This document shows positions 43,831 to 52,445 of a stretch of 64,000 bases of DNA, one piece after another (position 1 is the stretch's first letter; each line of letters begins with the position of its first letter). The notes below the pieces were generated by a model that worked only from the letters and a program-made list of their open reading frames with translations, was not told the origin of the DNA and did no database searches. The stretch covers positions 26,848 through 90,847 of the forward strand of contig NZ_JAYXIH010000017.1 of the NCBI RefSeq assembly GCF_036016755.1. The letters run 5' to 3'. A program made the position numbers and the translations under genes. The DNA is from Aurantimonas coralicida_A (GTDB taxonomy: Bacteria > Pseudomonadota > Alphaproteobacteria > Rhizobiales > Rhizobiaceae).

Positions 43831-44517
43831 ATGACCGAGGAGAACGATCAGCCGGGGGAATTCGCCTCACCGCCCTGTTTTGCCCATGAGCTGCGGGAAA
43901 CCCCGGAGGGCTTTGTCGCGGGCGACGCGGCGGCCGCGGCCGACCTCGCGCGCTGGCGCAAGGCCGAGCGCGAGCGGCTGATCGCGATGCGCCTGGCGAC
44001 GGCCGTCGACGAGCGCAGCCGCGTCGCCGACGAGGTCGCCGCCGAGCTCGACGGGCTGGTCGATGTGCGGCCCGGGTTGGTCGTCAGCCTTTATTGGCCG
44101 ATCCGCGGCGAACTCAACCTGTTGCCCTGGATGCGTTCCATGCATGAACGCGGCGCCCATATCGGCTTGCCGGTGGTGGTGGCCAAAGGCCAGCCGCTGA
44201 TCTTCCGGCGATGGACGCCGGAAGGGCGAATGGAGCGTGGCGTCTGGAACATCCCGATCCCCGCCGATGGTGAGGAACTGACGCCCGACATAGTGCTATC
44301 GCCGGTGGTCGGCTTCGACGCCCAGTGCTACCGGCTCGGCTACGGCGGCGGTTTTTACGACCGCACGCTGGCGGCGCAGCCGCGAAAACCGCTGGTGATC
44401 GGCGTCGGCCTACCGACGATGCAAATCGCGACGATCTACCCGCAGCCCTACGACATCCCCATGGATGTGATCGTCACCGGAAAAGGCCAGATCGCCCGGC
44501 CCGAGACGCGTGGATGA
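43831..44517 (+). CDS. 5-formyltetrahydrofolate cyclo-ligase family protein
   Basis: 228 residues from ATG 43831 (GAGGACTGAG upstream). The core has RWRKAERERLIAMRLA, VVSLYWPIRGELNLLPWM and the ATP/substrate motif CYRLGYGGGFYDRTL near the C-terminus, the family signature. The enzyme converts 5-formyl-THF to 5,10-methenyl-THF using ATP. The N-terminal about 40 residues (CFAHELRETPEGF) are an extension common in alphaproteobacterial members. The stop overlaps the next start (ATGA). Confidence 0.88.
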   Translation: MTEENDQPGEFASPPCFAHELRETPEGFVAGDAAAAADLARWRKAERERLIAMRLATAVDERSRVADEVAAELDGLVDVRPGLVVSLYWPIRGELNLLPWMRSMHERGAHIGLPVVVAKGQPLIFRRWTPEGRMERGVWNIPIPADGEELTPDIVLSPVVGFDAQCYRLGYGGGFYDRTLAAQPRKPLVIGVGLPTMQIATIYPQPYDIPMDVIVTGKGQIARPETRG

Positions 44518-44882
44518 CCAGCCTCTGGGTGCGGCGGGCCTATGACACGCCGAGCCGGTCGGACGGCCAGCGCGTCCTGGTCGATCGCCTGTGGCCGCGC
44601 GGGGTCTCCAAGGATGCCTTGAAGCTCGATGACTGGGCAAAAGACATCGCGCCAAGCGAGGCCTTGCGCGATTGGTTCGGCCACGACGCCGCCAGATGGG
44701 ACGAATTCAGACGGCGCTACGCCAAGGAACTCGACGCCAACCCCGAGGTGGTACAGGCGTTGCGTGACCGTCTCGCAAAGGGCCGCGTGACGCTCGTCTA
44801 CGCTGCGAAGGACACTGCCCACAACAACGCCGCCGCACTGAAGGCGTATCTGGAAAAGCGCCAAGCCAGCGCTACTAAATGA
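44514..44882 (+). CDS. DUF488 family protein
   Basis: 122 residues from ATG 44514. DUF488 features are clear: VRRAYDTPSRSDGQRVLVDRLWPRGVSKDALKLDDWAKDIAPSEALRDWFGHD, RYAKEL and RVTLVYAAKDTAHNNAAALKAYL. The family has no settled biochemical role. It is translationally coupled to the folate gene and convergent with nsrR, whose stop lies 13 bases away. Confidence 0.88.
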   Translation: MTSLWVRRAYDTPSRSDGQRVLVDRLWPRGVSKDALKLDDWAKDIAPSEALRDWFGHDAARWDEFRRRYAKELDANPEVVQALRDRLAKGRVTLVYAAKDTAHNNAAALKAYLEKRQASATK

Positions 44883-44895
44883 GCGATGCCGCCCG

Positions 44896-45372
44896 CTACC
44901 CCGGGGCAGCGGTTGCGGGCGCGGCCTTGCCCGGGCCGACCGGAAGCCCGAGGATGTCCTGGAGGGGCGTGCGAGCGACAACGAGATCGGCGAGGGTGAA
45001 GCGGTCGAGAACCGCGAGATAGGCGTCGAGCGCCTCTGCCAGAGCGCCCCGCAGCCGGCAGGGGCCGGTGATGACGCAGCGATTGCGGGTCGGATCGAAG
45101 CACTCGACGAGACGGAAATCATCCTCCGTCGCCCGGACCACATCGCCGATGACGATGCTGGCGGGGTCGGTCCTGAGCCGGAGGCCGCCGCCCCGCCCCC
45201 TGACGGTTTCGACGAAACCGCCGCGGCCGAGTTCCTGGGCAATCTTCATCAGGTGGTTGCGCGAGATCCCATAGGCCTCGGCGACTTCCTGGATGGTCGC
45301 CAGCGCATCCGGCTTCACCGCCAGATACATCAGAAGCCGCAAGGCGTAGTCCGTATACATAGTCAGGCGCAC
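44896..45372 (-). CDS. nsrR: Nitric oxide-sensing repressor NsrR
   Basis: 158 residues with a GTG start (45372) giving the Rrf2-typical MRLTMYTDYALRLLMYLA. The winged helix (IQEVAEAYGISRNHLMKIAQELGRGGFVETVRGRGGGLRL) is complete, and three cysteines (91, 99 and 105, in VECFDPTRNRCVITGPCRL) match the iron-sulfur ligand spacing of NsrR; IscR spacing differs. In NsrR, NO destroys the cluster and lifts repression. The divergent nnrU-nnrS genes and the operator at 45438-45460 fit. Leftward, convergent with the DUF488 gene. Confidence 0.92.
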   Translation of the reverse strand: MRLTMYTDYALRLLMYLAVKPDALATIQEVAEAYGISRNHLMKIAQELGRGGFVETVRGRGGGLRLRTDPASIVIGDVVRATEDDFRLVECFDPTRNRCVITGPCRLRGALAEALDAYLAVLDRFTLADLVVARTPLQDILGLPVGPGKAAPATAAPG

Positions 45373-45386
45373 GGAATTTCTCCCAA

Positions 45387-45395
45387 AAGATGCAT
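45387..45395. promoter_or_regulatory. NsrR half-site near the nsrR start
   Basis: AAGATGCAT, a perfect half of the NsrR operator, lies 15 bases before the nsrR start codon; the second half is poorly conserved. It may allow autoregulation alongside the full site at 45438. Confidence 0.45.
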
Positions 45396-45437
45396 GTACG
45401 GTATTGCTTTAATCGCGGCCGCGCAATATCCTTTGAA

Positions 45438-45460
45438 AAGATGGATTGGCAGCGCATCTT
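45438..45460. promoter_or_regulatory. NsrR operator between nsrR and nnrUS
   Basis: AAGATG-N11-CATCTT, the exact arm sequence and 23-base length of the known NsrR site (11-1-11 palindrome); the symmetry extends to AAAAGATG/CATCTTTT. It lies between nsrR and the small protein, nnrU and nnrS genes, placing both directions under NO control. Confidence 0.8.
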
Positions 45461-45594
45461 TTGGCATCGAGCACGGCGTCACCAGCCGGACCAGCGCGCA
45501 ACACCCACTCGAAAAAGGCGACGCCCGCGCGGCAGGAGCGACTTGTCATCGGCCCCGTGGATGGCGCCCGCGTCGCGGAAATGAGGACGAAGCG

Positions 45595-45762
45595 ATGAGA
45601 TTTCTGCACATCCTGCTGGACGTATTTCTATTTCCCGGCAATCTCATGCTCCGCAAATGCGGCATCAGCATCGAGGAAGACGGAGGGTTGTTCCGGTCCT
45701 TCGTCAATATGTGTGTCTGGGGCGCCGCCAGCCTGGCCGTGGCGATGTATATCTTCCTGTAG
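45595..45762 (+). CDS. Small membrane protein upstream of nnrU
   Basis: 55 residues from ATG 45595 (GAGGACGAAGCG before it). Two hydrophobic stretches (FLHILLDVFLFPGNLML and FVNMCVWGAASLAVAMYIFL) flank a charged loop. No family recognised, but the frame is well supported by the start signal, the composition and the position as first gene after the NsrR site, 11 bases before nnrU. A part in NO or nitrite metabolism is inferred from position only. Confidence 0.65.
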   Translation: MRFLHILLDVFLFPGNLMLRKCGISIEEDGGLFRSFVNMCVWGAASLAVAMYIFL

Positions 45763-45773
45763 AAGCGCCGGCC

Positions 45774-46469
45774 GTGGTTCAGTTCGCCCTCGCCTATGTC
45801 CTGTTCATGACCGCCCATCTCGTGCCGGCGGCGCCGCATCTGCGCCGCTTCGCCATCCACACGCTCGGTCGCAGGGCGTATTTTACGCTCTATTCCCTCG
45901 CTTCCCTTCTCCTGTTGGTCTGGCTGATTGCCGCCGCGCGCTCGGCGCCGACGCTGTTTCTGTGGCCGCTAACGCCTGAATTGGTGCTGATTCCGCTGAT
46001 CGCCATGCCGTTCGCCTTCATCCTTGTCGTCGCCGGGCTGCTCCAACCCAATCCGCTGTCGGTGTCATGGCGAGGCGGCGTGTTCGACCCGGCCCGGCCG
46101 GGCATCGTCGCCGTGACCCGTCATCCGGTGCTGTGGGGTTTCCTGCTCTGGGCGCTGTCGCATGTGGCGGTGAACGGCGACGTGGTCTCGGTCGCTCTGT
46201 TCGGCGGCCTGGCGCTCTACGCCGTGGCCGGGTTTGGCCTCGCCGACAAGCGGGCGAAATCCCGGCTCGGACCCGATCGATGGAGCACTTTGGCTGCGCG
46301 CACATCGATCATCCCTTTCGCCGCCATTTTGAACGCCCGGCCCCGTCTATCTCCCGACATGTCAACGCTCGCCGGAATTCTCGGCGGACTGGCGCTCTAT
46401 GTCGCGTTTCTCGCCGGCGGCCATTTCTGGCTTGTCGGCGTCGATCCGCTCACCTTCCTGACCCCCTGA
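45774..46469 (+). CDS. nnrU: NnrU family membrane protein
   Basis: 231 residues with a GTG start (45774), beginning VQFALAYVLFMTAHLVPAAPHLRR. Six or so membrane helices and the NnrU family features GRRAYFTLYSLASLLLLVWLI, GLLQPNPLSVSWRG, RHPVLWGFLLWALSHVAVNGD. NnrU is needed for normal expression or activity of nitric oxide and nitrite reductases in several alphaproteobacteria; the mechanism is not known. Followed 13 bases later by nnrS. Confidence 0.88.
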   Translation: MVQFALAYVLFMTAHLVPAAPHLRRFAIHTLGRRAYFTLYSLASLLLLVWLIAAARSAPTLFLWPLTPELVLIPLIAMPFAFILVVAGLLQPNPLSVSWRGGVFDPARPGIVAVTRHPVLWGFLLWALSHVAVNGDVVSVALFGGLALYAVAGFGLADKRAKSRLGPDRWSTLAARTSIIPFAAILNARPRLSPDMSTLAGILGGLALYVAFLAGGHFWLVGVDPLTFLTP

Positions 46470-46482
46470 CCGAGGCCGCCCG

Positions 46483-47670
46483 ATGTCGATGCCGCCACTT
46501 CTCAGTTACGGTTTCCGCCCGTTCTTTCTGCTGGCGGCCCTATGGGGCGGGGCGGCGGTGCCGTTGTGGCTCCTCGCCTATCGCGGCTCGATTCACATTT
46601 CAAATGCCTATGGCGACCTTGCCTGGCACGCGCACGAGCTGATCTTCGGCTATGCTGCGGCCGTGATCTGCGGCTTCCTCTTCACCGCCATCCCCAACTG
46701 GACCGGGCGCTTTCCGGTCAAGGGCGCGCCGCTCCTGTTTCTGGTCGTGATCTGGGTGCTCGGCCGCCTCGCGATGCTCGGCGCCGATTGGATCGGCCTC
46801 GCGGCCGCCGCCGTGATCGATGTCCTGTTTCTGGTCGCCGTGATCGGCTTCGCCGCCCGCGAGATCATCGCCGGCAGCAATTGGCGGAACCTCCGCGTGC
46901 TGGTGCTTGTCGGGGCGCTGCTCGCCGGGAACGTTCTCTTCCATGTCGCGATTCTGCGTGGAGATCCGACCGATCTCGCGCTGCGTCTTTCGATCGCCGC
47001 ACTGATCGCGCTGATCACGCTGGTCGGCGGCAGAGTGATCCCGAGCTTCACCCGCAACTGGCTGGTCAAGCACGCCAAGCCGCTTCCTTCGCCTTTCGGG
47101 AAGCTCGACGCCCTGGCCATCGGCACGACAATCGTCGCGCTGCTCGCCTGGGTCGTCGCTCCCGAGGCGATCGTCACCGCCGGGCTGGCGCTGCTGGCCG
47201 CTGCGCTGCTGATTGTCCGACTCCTCCGCTGGCGCGGCTGGCCGACCTGGCGCGAGCCGATCCTCGCCATTATGCACATCGCCTACGCTTTTGTTCCGGC
47301 GGGATTCCTCTTGCTCGGCGCCAGCGTCGCCTGGCCGGACGTGGTGCCGGCAAGCGCCGTCATCCACAGCTGGACGATCGGCGCGATCGGCACGATGACG
47401 CTCGCGGTGATGACCCGCGCGAGCCTTGGCCACACCGGCCGGTCGCTCAATGCGTCTCCCGCGACCATCATCCTCTACGCCGCCATGCTGATCGCCGCGC
47501 TGGCGCGCATCGCTGCGGCACTCACACCGGAATTCGCACTGCCGCTTCTCAGCCTTGCGGGCGCCGGCTGGAGCATCGCCTTGCTCGGCTTCGCGATCGT
47601 CTACGGGCCGATGTTGGCGGCGGCACGGCCGCGCCGGGCAAAAGCCGAAACGTCACCGGCCGTTCGATAA
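46483..47670 (+). CDS. nnrS: NnrS heme- and copper-containing membrane protein
   Basis: 395 residues, about 12 membrane helices. NnrS features: LLSYGFRPFFLLAALWG, YGDLAWHAHELIFGYAAAVICGFLFTAIPNWTG, GGRVIPSFTRNWL, HIAYAFVPAGFLL and HSWTIGAIGTMTLAVMTRASLGHTGR. The conserved histidines are the proposed heme and copper ligands. NnrS protects cells during nitrosative stress. Under the NsrR operator upstream; convergent with the gamma-glutamyltransferase gene. Confidence 0.93.
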   Translation: MSMPPLLSYGFRPFFLLAALWGGAAVPLWLLAYRGSIHISNAYGDLAWHAHELIFGYAAAVICGFLFTAIPNWTGRFPVKGAPLLFLVVIWVLGRLAMLGADWIGLAAAAVIDVLFLVAVIGFAAREIIAGSNWRNLRVLVLVGALLAGNVLFHVAILRGDPTDLALRLSIAALIALITLVGGRVIPSFTRNWLVKHAKPLPSPFGKLDALAIGTTIVALLAWVVAPEAIVTAGLALLAAALLIVRLLRWRGWPTWREPILAIMHIAYAFVPAGFLLLGASVAWPDVVPASAVIHSWTIGAIGTMTLAVMTRASLGHTGRSLNASPATIILYAAMLIAALARIAAALTPEFALPLLSLAGAGWSIALLGFAIVYGPMLAAARPRRAKAETSPAVR

Positions 47671-47755
47671 TCCAGCGTGGCATCGGCGGGACCTTGCCGC
47701 GACGCGATGCGCCAAGGACAGATTTCCGGCGAAACCACGTGTTAAGGCTCGATCT

Positions 47756-49351
47756 CTAGAAGCCGACCGCTTGGCCATCCTTGCGGGGATCGGAGCCCGC
47801 AACATAACCACCCGCGACGCGATGGACGAGTTGCGCGCCGCCAAAGCCGAAGGCGACGGCATCGCCGGTTTCGCGGACCACGCGATGCCCCTTCGCCTCG
47901 AGGGCTGAAAGCACGTCGTCGCCGGCCGCTGCCTCGATCGCCACTTCGAGACCCTCCATTGCCCGCCAGCGCGGCGCGTCGACCGCCGTCTGCGGATCCT
48001 GCCCCCAGAGCTGGGTGCGCAACACCATCTGCACATGCCCTTGCGCCTGGATCGGCCCCCCCATCACGCCGAAGCTCATCAACGGCTGACCGTCCTTCAT
48101 CACGAAGCCCGGAATGATCGTATGGAACGGCCGCTTGCCGCCGGCGACCTCGTTCGGATGTCCCTTCGCCAAGGAGAACCCATGTCCGCGATTTTGCAGG
48201 CTGATCCCGGTTCCCGGCACGACCACGCCAGAGCCGAAGCCGGAATAATTCGACTGGATGAACGAGACCATCATGCCGTTCTCGTCGCACGCCGACAGAC
48301 AGATGGTGCCGCCGTGCTTCGGCGCGCCGGCCTTGAAATCCTGTGCCCGATCCGGGTCGACCAGCTTTGCCCGATCCGCCAGATAGCTCTGGTCCAAAAG
48401 ATGGGTTTCCTCGATCTCGCGCATGTGCTCGCGATCGGCGACGAACGTCCACATGTCGCGGAAGGCGAGCTTCATCGCCTCGATCTGAAGGTGCAGCGCC
48501 TCGACGCTGTCGGGTTCGAAACGCTCGATGCCAAGGTGCTGGAGAATGCCGAGCGCCATCAAGGCGGCGATGCCCTGACCATTCGGCGGAATTTCGTGCA
48601 GATCGACCTCGCCGAAGCGCTGATGGATCGTTCCGCACCAATCGCTTGCGTGGGCGGCAAGGTCGTCCTCGGTCATGGCGCCGCCATGCTCCTTGGCAAA
48701 CGCCGCGATGCGGGCCGCGAGTTCGCCGCGATAGAACGCCTCGCCCTTGGTCTCGGCGATCAGCCGCAGGGAACGCGCGAGATCGTCGCTGCGAAACAGC
48801 GTGCCGGCGGCAGGCGTGTGTCCACCTGGCATGAAATGTTCGGCGAAGCCCGGCTGCTTGTGGAGAATTTCACCGCCCATCGCCCAGAGCTCGGCGATGA
48901 TCGGCGAAACCAGAAAGCCGTTCTCGGCATAACCGATCGCCGGCTCGATCAGTGCCTCGAACGGCAGTTTGCCAAAGCGCGCCGACAGGTCGCGCCAGGC
49001 GGCGACGGCACCGGGAACGGTGACGCTCTCCCAGCCGCGCAACGGCATCGCATCGTTTCCGGCAAAGCGATCGGGCGTCCATGCCGCCGGGCTGCGGCCG
49101 GACGCATTGAGGCCATGCAGTTCCTTGCCGTCCCACAGGATCGCGAAGGCGTCGCTACCAAGTCCGTTGCCGGTCGGCTCGACCACGACGAGCAAGGCCG
49201 CCGCAGCGATGGCCGCGTCAACGGCGTTGCCGCCCTTGGCGAGCATCGAGAGACCCGCTTGCGAGGCCAGAGGCTGCGAGGTCGAGACGACATTGCGGGC
49301 GAAGACGGGCGAGCGGCGGGACGCATAAAGTGGGTCATGGCGATATTGCAT
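47756..49351 (-). CDS. Gamma-glutamyltransferase family protein
   Basis: 531 residues. Family features: ASQAGLSMLAKGGNAVDAAIAAAALLVVVEPTGNGLGSDAFA in the large-subunit part, and KHGGTICLSACDENGMMVSFIQSNYSGFGSGVVVPGTGISLQNRG around the self-processing threonine nucleophile (in GGTI), then PFHTIIPGFVMKDGQPLMSFGVMGGPIQAQGHVQ. There is no obvious signal peptide, as in YwrD-like members. It cleaves or transfers gamma-glutamyl groups, perhaps from glutathione. It lies 35 bases downstream of the tctA-like gene, in the same operon as the transporter. Confidence 0.9.
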   Translation of the reverse strand: MQYRHDPLYASRRSPVFARNVVSTSQPLASQAGLSMLAKGGNAVDAAIAAAALLVVVEPTGNGLGSDAFAILWDGKELHGLNASGRSPAAWTPDRFAGNDAMPLRGWESVTVPGAVAAWRDLSARFGKLPFEALIEPAIGYAENGFLVSPIIAELWAMGGEILHKQPGFAEHFMPGGHTPAAGTLFRSDDLARSLRLIAETKGEAFYRGELAARIAAFAKEHGGAMTEDDLAAHASDWCGTIHQRFGEVDLHEIPPNGQGIAALMALGILQHLGIERFEPDSVEALHLQIEAMKLAFRDMWTFVADREHMREIEETHLLDQSYLADRAKLVDPDRAQDFKAGAPKHGGTICLSACDENGMMVSFIQSNYSGFGSGVVVPGTGISLQNRGHGFSLAKGHPNEVAGGKRPFHTIIPGFVMKDGQPLMSFGVMGGPIQAQGHVQMVLRTQLWGQDPQTAVDAPRWRAMEGLEVAIEAAAGDDVLSALEAKGHRVVRETGDAVAFGFGGAQLVHRVAGGYVAGSDPRKDGQAVGF

Positions 49352-49386
49352 GGGTCAGGTTTCCTCGCGGGTAATATTGCCGGACG

Positions 49387-50895
49387 TCAGGATGAACTCG
49401 GCGCCAGCATGCTCTTGCGACCCTTCATGTAAGCGCGAGCGCTCCAGACGATCGAAAGAACCGCAGCGACCAACAGAAAGGCCGAGATCGGGCGGGTGAA
49501 GAAGGTCGTCCAATCGGCATCGCTCATCAGGGCGCGGCGCAAATTGGTTTCCGCTATCGGGCCGAGAATCACGCCAAGCACCAGCGGGGCCAAGGGGTAG
49601 TCCAGCTTCTTCAGGACATAGCCCAGCAATCCGACGAAGCCGAGCAGATAGACGTCGGTGACGCGGTTGTTGAGCGCGAACGCGCCGACCACGCAGCAGA
49701 CCGTGACGACAGGCACGATCACGAACTTCGGAATTTCCGTGACGCGCAGGAAGAACCGCATCGTGGTGATGCAGATGATCAGCATCATCAGGCTCGCCAC
49801 CACCATGGCGATGAACATGCCGTAGACGAGGTCGCCATGTTCCATGATCAGACGCGGGCCGACGCTGACCCCATGCACCATCAGCGAGGCCATCAGGATC
49901 GCGTCGACCGCCGATCCGGGAATGCCGAGCGCGATCATCGGAATGAGGCCGCCGCCGGCGGTGGCGGAGTTGCCGGCTTCCGAAGCGACGACCCCGTCGG
50001 CTATACCGGTGCCAAATTTCTCCGGGGTCTTGGAGGCCCGCTTGGCCTGATCGTAGGTCAAAAGATTGGCGATCGAACCGCCGGCTCCCGGCACGGCGCC
50101 GACGAAAACGCCGAGCAGCGAGGACCTCAGGAGGTTCCCCGGGCGGCTGAGCACCTCCTTCATGACGGTCCATGTGTGGAAATCGATCCGGCCCGAGATC
50201 AACGCGGCATTCGTCTTGACCGCCGTGGGATTCTCGAGTTCGCTCATCAACTGGCTGATCGCGAAGATGCCGATGAGAACCACGAGAAACGGTAGCCCGG
50301 GCGCCAGCATCTCGATATCGAAGGTGAAGCGCGGCCGCCCCATCATCGGGTCAGGCCCGATCACCGCGATCGCGAGGCCGATGACGCCGGCAATCAATCC
50401 GCGCAGCAACGACGCGCCGACCAGACTGGCGACGATCGTCAGGGCGAAGACGATCAGCGAAAAATATTCCCAAGGCCCCAATCGAACGGCAACGATCGCC
50501 AGCGGCGGCGCGGCGACGATCAGCACGAGGGTGGAGATGATCGTCCCGAAGAACGAGGCCCACACGCCGAGCGAGAGTGCGCGGCCGGGCTCTCCATTGC
50601 GCGCCATTGGAAAGGCATCGAAGGTCGTGGCGACCGACGAGGGCGTGCCGGGAATGCCGAGCAGCGCCGCCGAGATGAGCCCGCCGGTGTAACCGCCGAC
50701 ATAAACCGACAGCATCACCGAGATTCCCTGCAGCGGTGGCATGGTGAAGGTCAGCGGCAGCGTCAGCACGATCGCCATGGTGACGGTGAAGCCGGGTATC
50801 GCTGCCGCGATGATGCCCGCCAGTGAGCCAAGCGCCATGTAAAGAAGCGTGTCGGGCGCCAACACCTGGACGAGCCCGAGCAGAAAATCGTCCAT
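49387..50895 (-). CDS. Tripartite tricarboxylate transporter large permease (TctA)
   Basis: 502 residues with about 12 helices. TctA family signatures: LGSLAGIIAAAIPGFTVTMAIVLTLPLTF near the start, GGYTGGLISAALLGIPGTPSSVATTFDAFPMARNGEPGRAL and ASEAGNSATAGGGLIPMIALGIPGSAVDAILM. It is the main membrane subunit of a binding-protein-dependent secondary transporter. The order tctC-tctB-tctA followed by the gamma-glutamyltransferase suggests uptake of a gamma-glutamyl compound or carboxylate. Confidence 0.93.
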   Translation of the reverse strand: MDDFLLGLVQVLAPDTLLYMALGSLAGIIAAAIPGFTVTMAIVLTLPLTFTMPPLQGISVMLSVYVGGYTGGLISAALLGIPGTPSSVATTFDAFPMARNGEPGRALSLGVWASFFGTIISTLVLIVAAPPLAIVAVRLGPWEYFSLIVFALTIVASLVGASLLRGLIAGVIGLAIAVIGPDPMMGRPRFTFDIEMLAPGLPFLVVLIGIFAISQLMSELENPTAVKTNAALISGRIDFHTWTVMKEVLSRPGNLLRSSLLGVFVGAVPGAGGSIANLLTYDQAKRASKTPEKFGTGIADGVVASEAGNSATAGGGLIPMIALGIPGSAVDAILMASLMVHGVSVGPRLIMEHGDLVYGMFIAMVVASLMMLIICITTMRFFLRVTEIPKFVIVPVVTVCCVVGAFALNNRVTDVYLLGFVGLLGYVLKKLDYPLAPLVLGVILGPIAETNLRRALMSDADWTTFFTRPISAFLLVAAVLSIVWSARAYMKGRKSMLAPSSS

Positions 50896-50913
50896 CTACG
50901 ATGTCCCTCCCGC

Positions 50914-51474
50914 TCAGCCCAACAGGCCGCGAGGCAGAAAAACGGTAAAGCCTTCGGCAAACAGCCAGTTGAGGCCAAAGGAAAAGACGATGGCAACCAA
51001 AAGCGCGGTCACGATCGTCCGTCGGTCGCGCGGCGCCGCGATCAATTGCGCGACGAGCAGGAAAAGGAAGGTCGCGATCGAGAAGCCGAGCGTCCTCAGT
51101 CCGGCGAGGTAGAGGCCGAAAGCGAGAAAAACCAGGATGACCAGACGGTGCGAAAAAGCGAGGGCGCGGATGCGGGCAGCCCAGCCTGTCGGCAGACCCC
51201 AACGCGACAAACGTCTGGCCGACAGAAAGATCGCGACCAGACACAAGGCGGCGAGCAGCCCCATCACCAGCTTCGGGAACGCGCCGGCCCCGAGCGGCTC
51301 CCATCGCGATACCGGCAGGCCGATAGCGGCGACATACAGGCCGGCGGACACGATCAGGAAGACGACGTAGGAAGCGAGTTTGGCGACTTCGCCAGCGACC
51401 TCCTCGTCGGAAACCTGCGGGGATGCCGCAAGCATGGCACCCCCGTCAGAGATTTTCTTGTCCGGAGTGATCAT
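50914..51474 (-). CDS. Tripartite tricarboxylate transporter small permease (TctB)
   Basis: 186 residues, four membrane helices (about 32-52, 62-82, 105-125 and 145-175) and little else, with WEPLGAGAFPKLVMGLLAALC, the typical TctB first loop. It starts at ATG 51474, overlapping the tctC-like stop by four bases. It works with TctA in the membrane. An N-terminal cytoplasmic extension (about 30 residues) is within family range. Confidence 0.88.
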   Translation of the reverse strand: MITPDKKISDGGAMLAASPQVSDEEVAGEVAKLASYVVFLIVSAGLYVAAIGLPVSRWEPLGAGAFPKLVMGLLAALCLVAIFLSARRLSRWGLPTGWAARIRALAFSHRLVILVFLAFGLYLAGLRTLGFSIATFLFLLVAQLIAAPRDRRTIVTALLVAIVFSFGLNWLFAEGFTVFLPRGLLG

Positions 51475-52445
51475 CCCGCGAGACGGCCCACCAGGCGGTC
51501 GATCGTCGCGTCGAGTTTTTCCAGATAGGTGCGGTATTCTTCCTGGCCGCGGAAATCGACCTCGGCCCCGGCATTGTTGATCTGTTCGACGAACGCCGCA
51601 TCCTCGGACAGTTTCTCCAGCGCCGATTCGAGGGTCTTGCGCGTCTCTTCCGGCGCCCCTTTGGGCATCACGATCCCGCGGGTGATGGTCAGTTCGAGAT
51701 CATGGCCCAGTTCCTTCAGCGTCGGAACGTCGGGCGTGGCCTCCAGGCGCTCGGCCGCGCCGGTCGCCAGGAAACGCAGATCGCCGTTCTTGACGAATTC
51801 CAGTGATGAAGAAACATCGCCGATGGCCGCGTCGAGATTGCCGCCGACGAGGGCCCGGATACGCTCGCCGGTTCCCTCGTAGCCGACATAGGACAGCTCG
51901 ATACCCGCCGCGTCCTCGATCATCGCCGCGTGCAGATGCGGGACGCCGCCGAGCGTGACGCCGGTCTTGATCTCGCCGGGGTTCTCCTTGGCGTAGGCCA
52001 CGAACTCCTCGAACGTCTTCCAGGGGCTGTCGGCGCGCACGACCAGATATTGCGGCGACGACGTCATCAGCGCGATCGGGTCGAACGTATCCCAGTTGAT
52101 ATCGGTCAGGCCGGTCTTGTTGGCGACCGGCAGGCCTTCGTGCACCTGGCTGATCGTGTAGCCATCGGCCTCGCGCTTGCTGGCCTCAGTCAGGCCGACG
52201 GTGCCACCAACGCCTGGCATGTTGATCACCGCGAGCGGCTGACCGAGAAATGGCTCGGCGTTGTTGGCAATAATACGCATCAGCGTGTCGCTGCCGCCCC
52301 CAGGTCCCCAGGGAACGATGAACTCGACCGCACGCTCGGGATATTCCTGAGCCTGGGTGGACGATGCCAATCCCGTCAGTGCGGACAACGTCATCGCACC
52401 CGCGATGGTGAGGTTCCTCAGTTCGGCCAGCATAATCGCATTCAT
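51471..52445 (-). CDS. Tripartite tricarboxylate transporter binding protein (Bug/TctC)
   Basis: 324 residues. The signal peptide (LTIAGAMTLSALTGLASSTQA) is cleaved before QEYPERAVEF. Bug-family features: VEFIVPWGPGGGSDTLMRIIANN, GQPLAVINMPGVGGTVGLTEASKREADGYT, SPWKTFEEFVAYAKENPGEIKTG and PTLKELGHDLELTITRGIVMPKGAP. It binds a small carboxylate in the periplasm and hands it to TctAB. First gene of the leftward operon; its start at 52445 is followed upstream by about 750 gene-free bases. Confidence 0.93.
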   Translation of the reverse strand: MNAIMLAELRNLTIAGAMTLSALTGLASSTQAQEYPERAVEFIVPWGPGGGSDTLMRIIANNAEPFLGQPLAVINMPGVGGTVGLTEASKREADGYTISQVHEGLPVANKTGLTDINWDTFDPIALMTSSPQYLVVRADSPWKTFEEFVAYAKENPGEIKTGVTLGGVPHLHAAMIEDAAGIELSYVGYEGTGERIRALVGGNLDAAIGDVSSSLEFVKNGDLRFLATGAAERLEATPDVPTLKELGHDLELTITRGIVMPKGAPEETRKTLESALEKLSEDAAFVEQINNAGAEVDFRGQEEYRTYLEKLDATIDRLVGRLAG

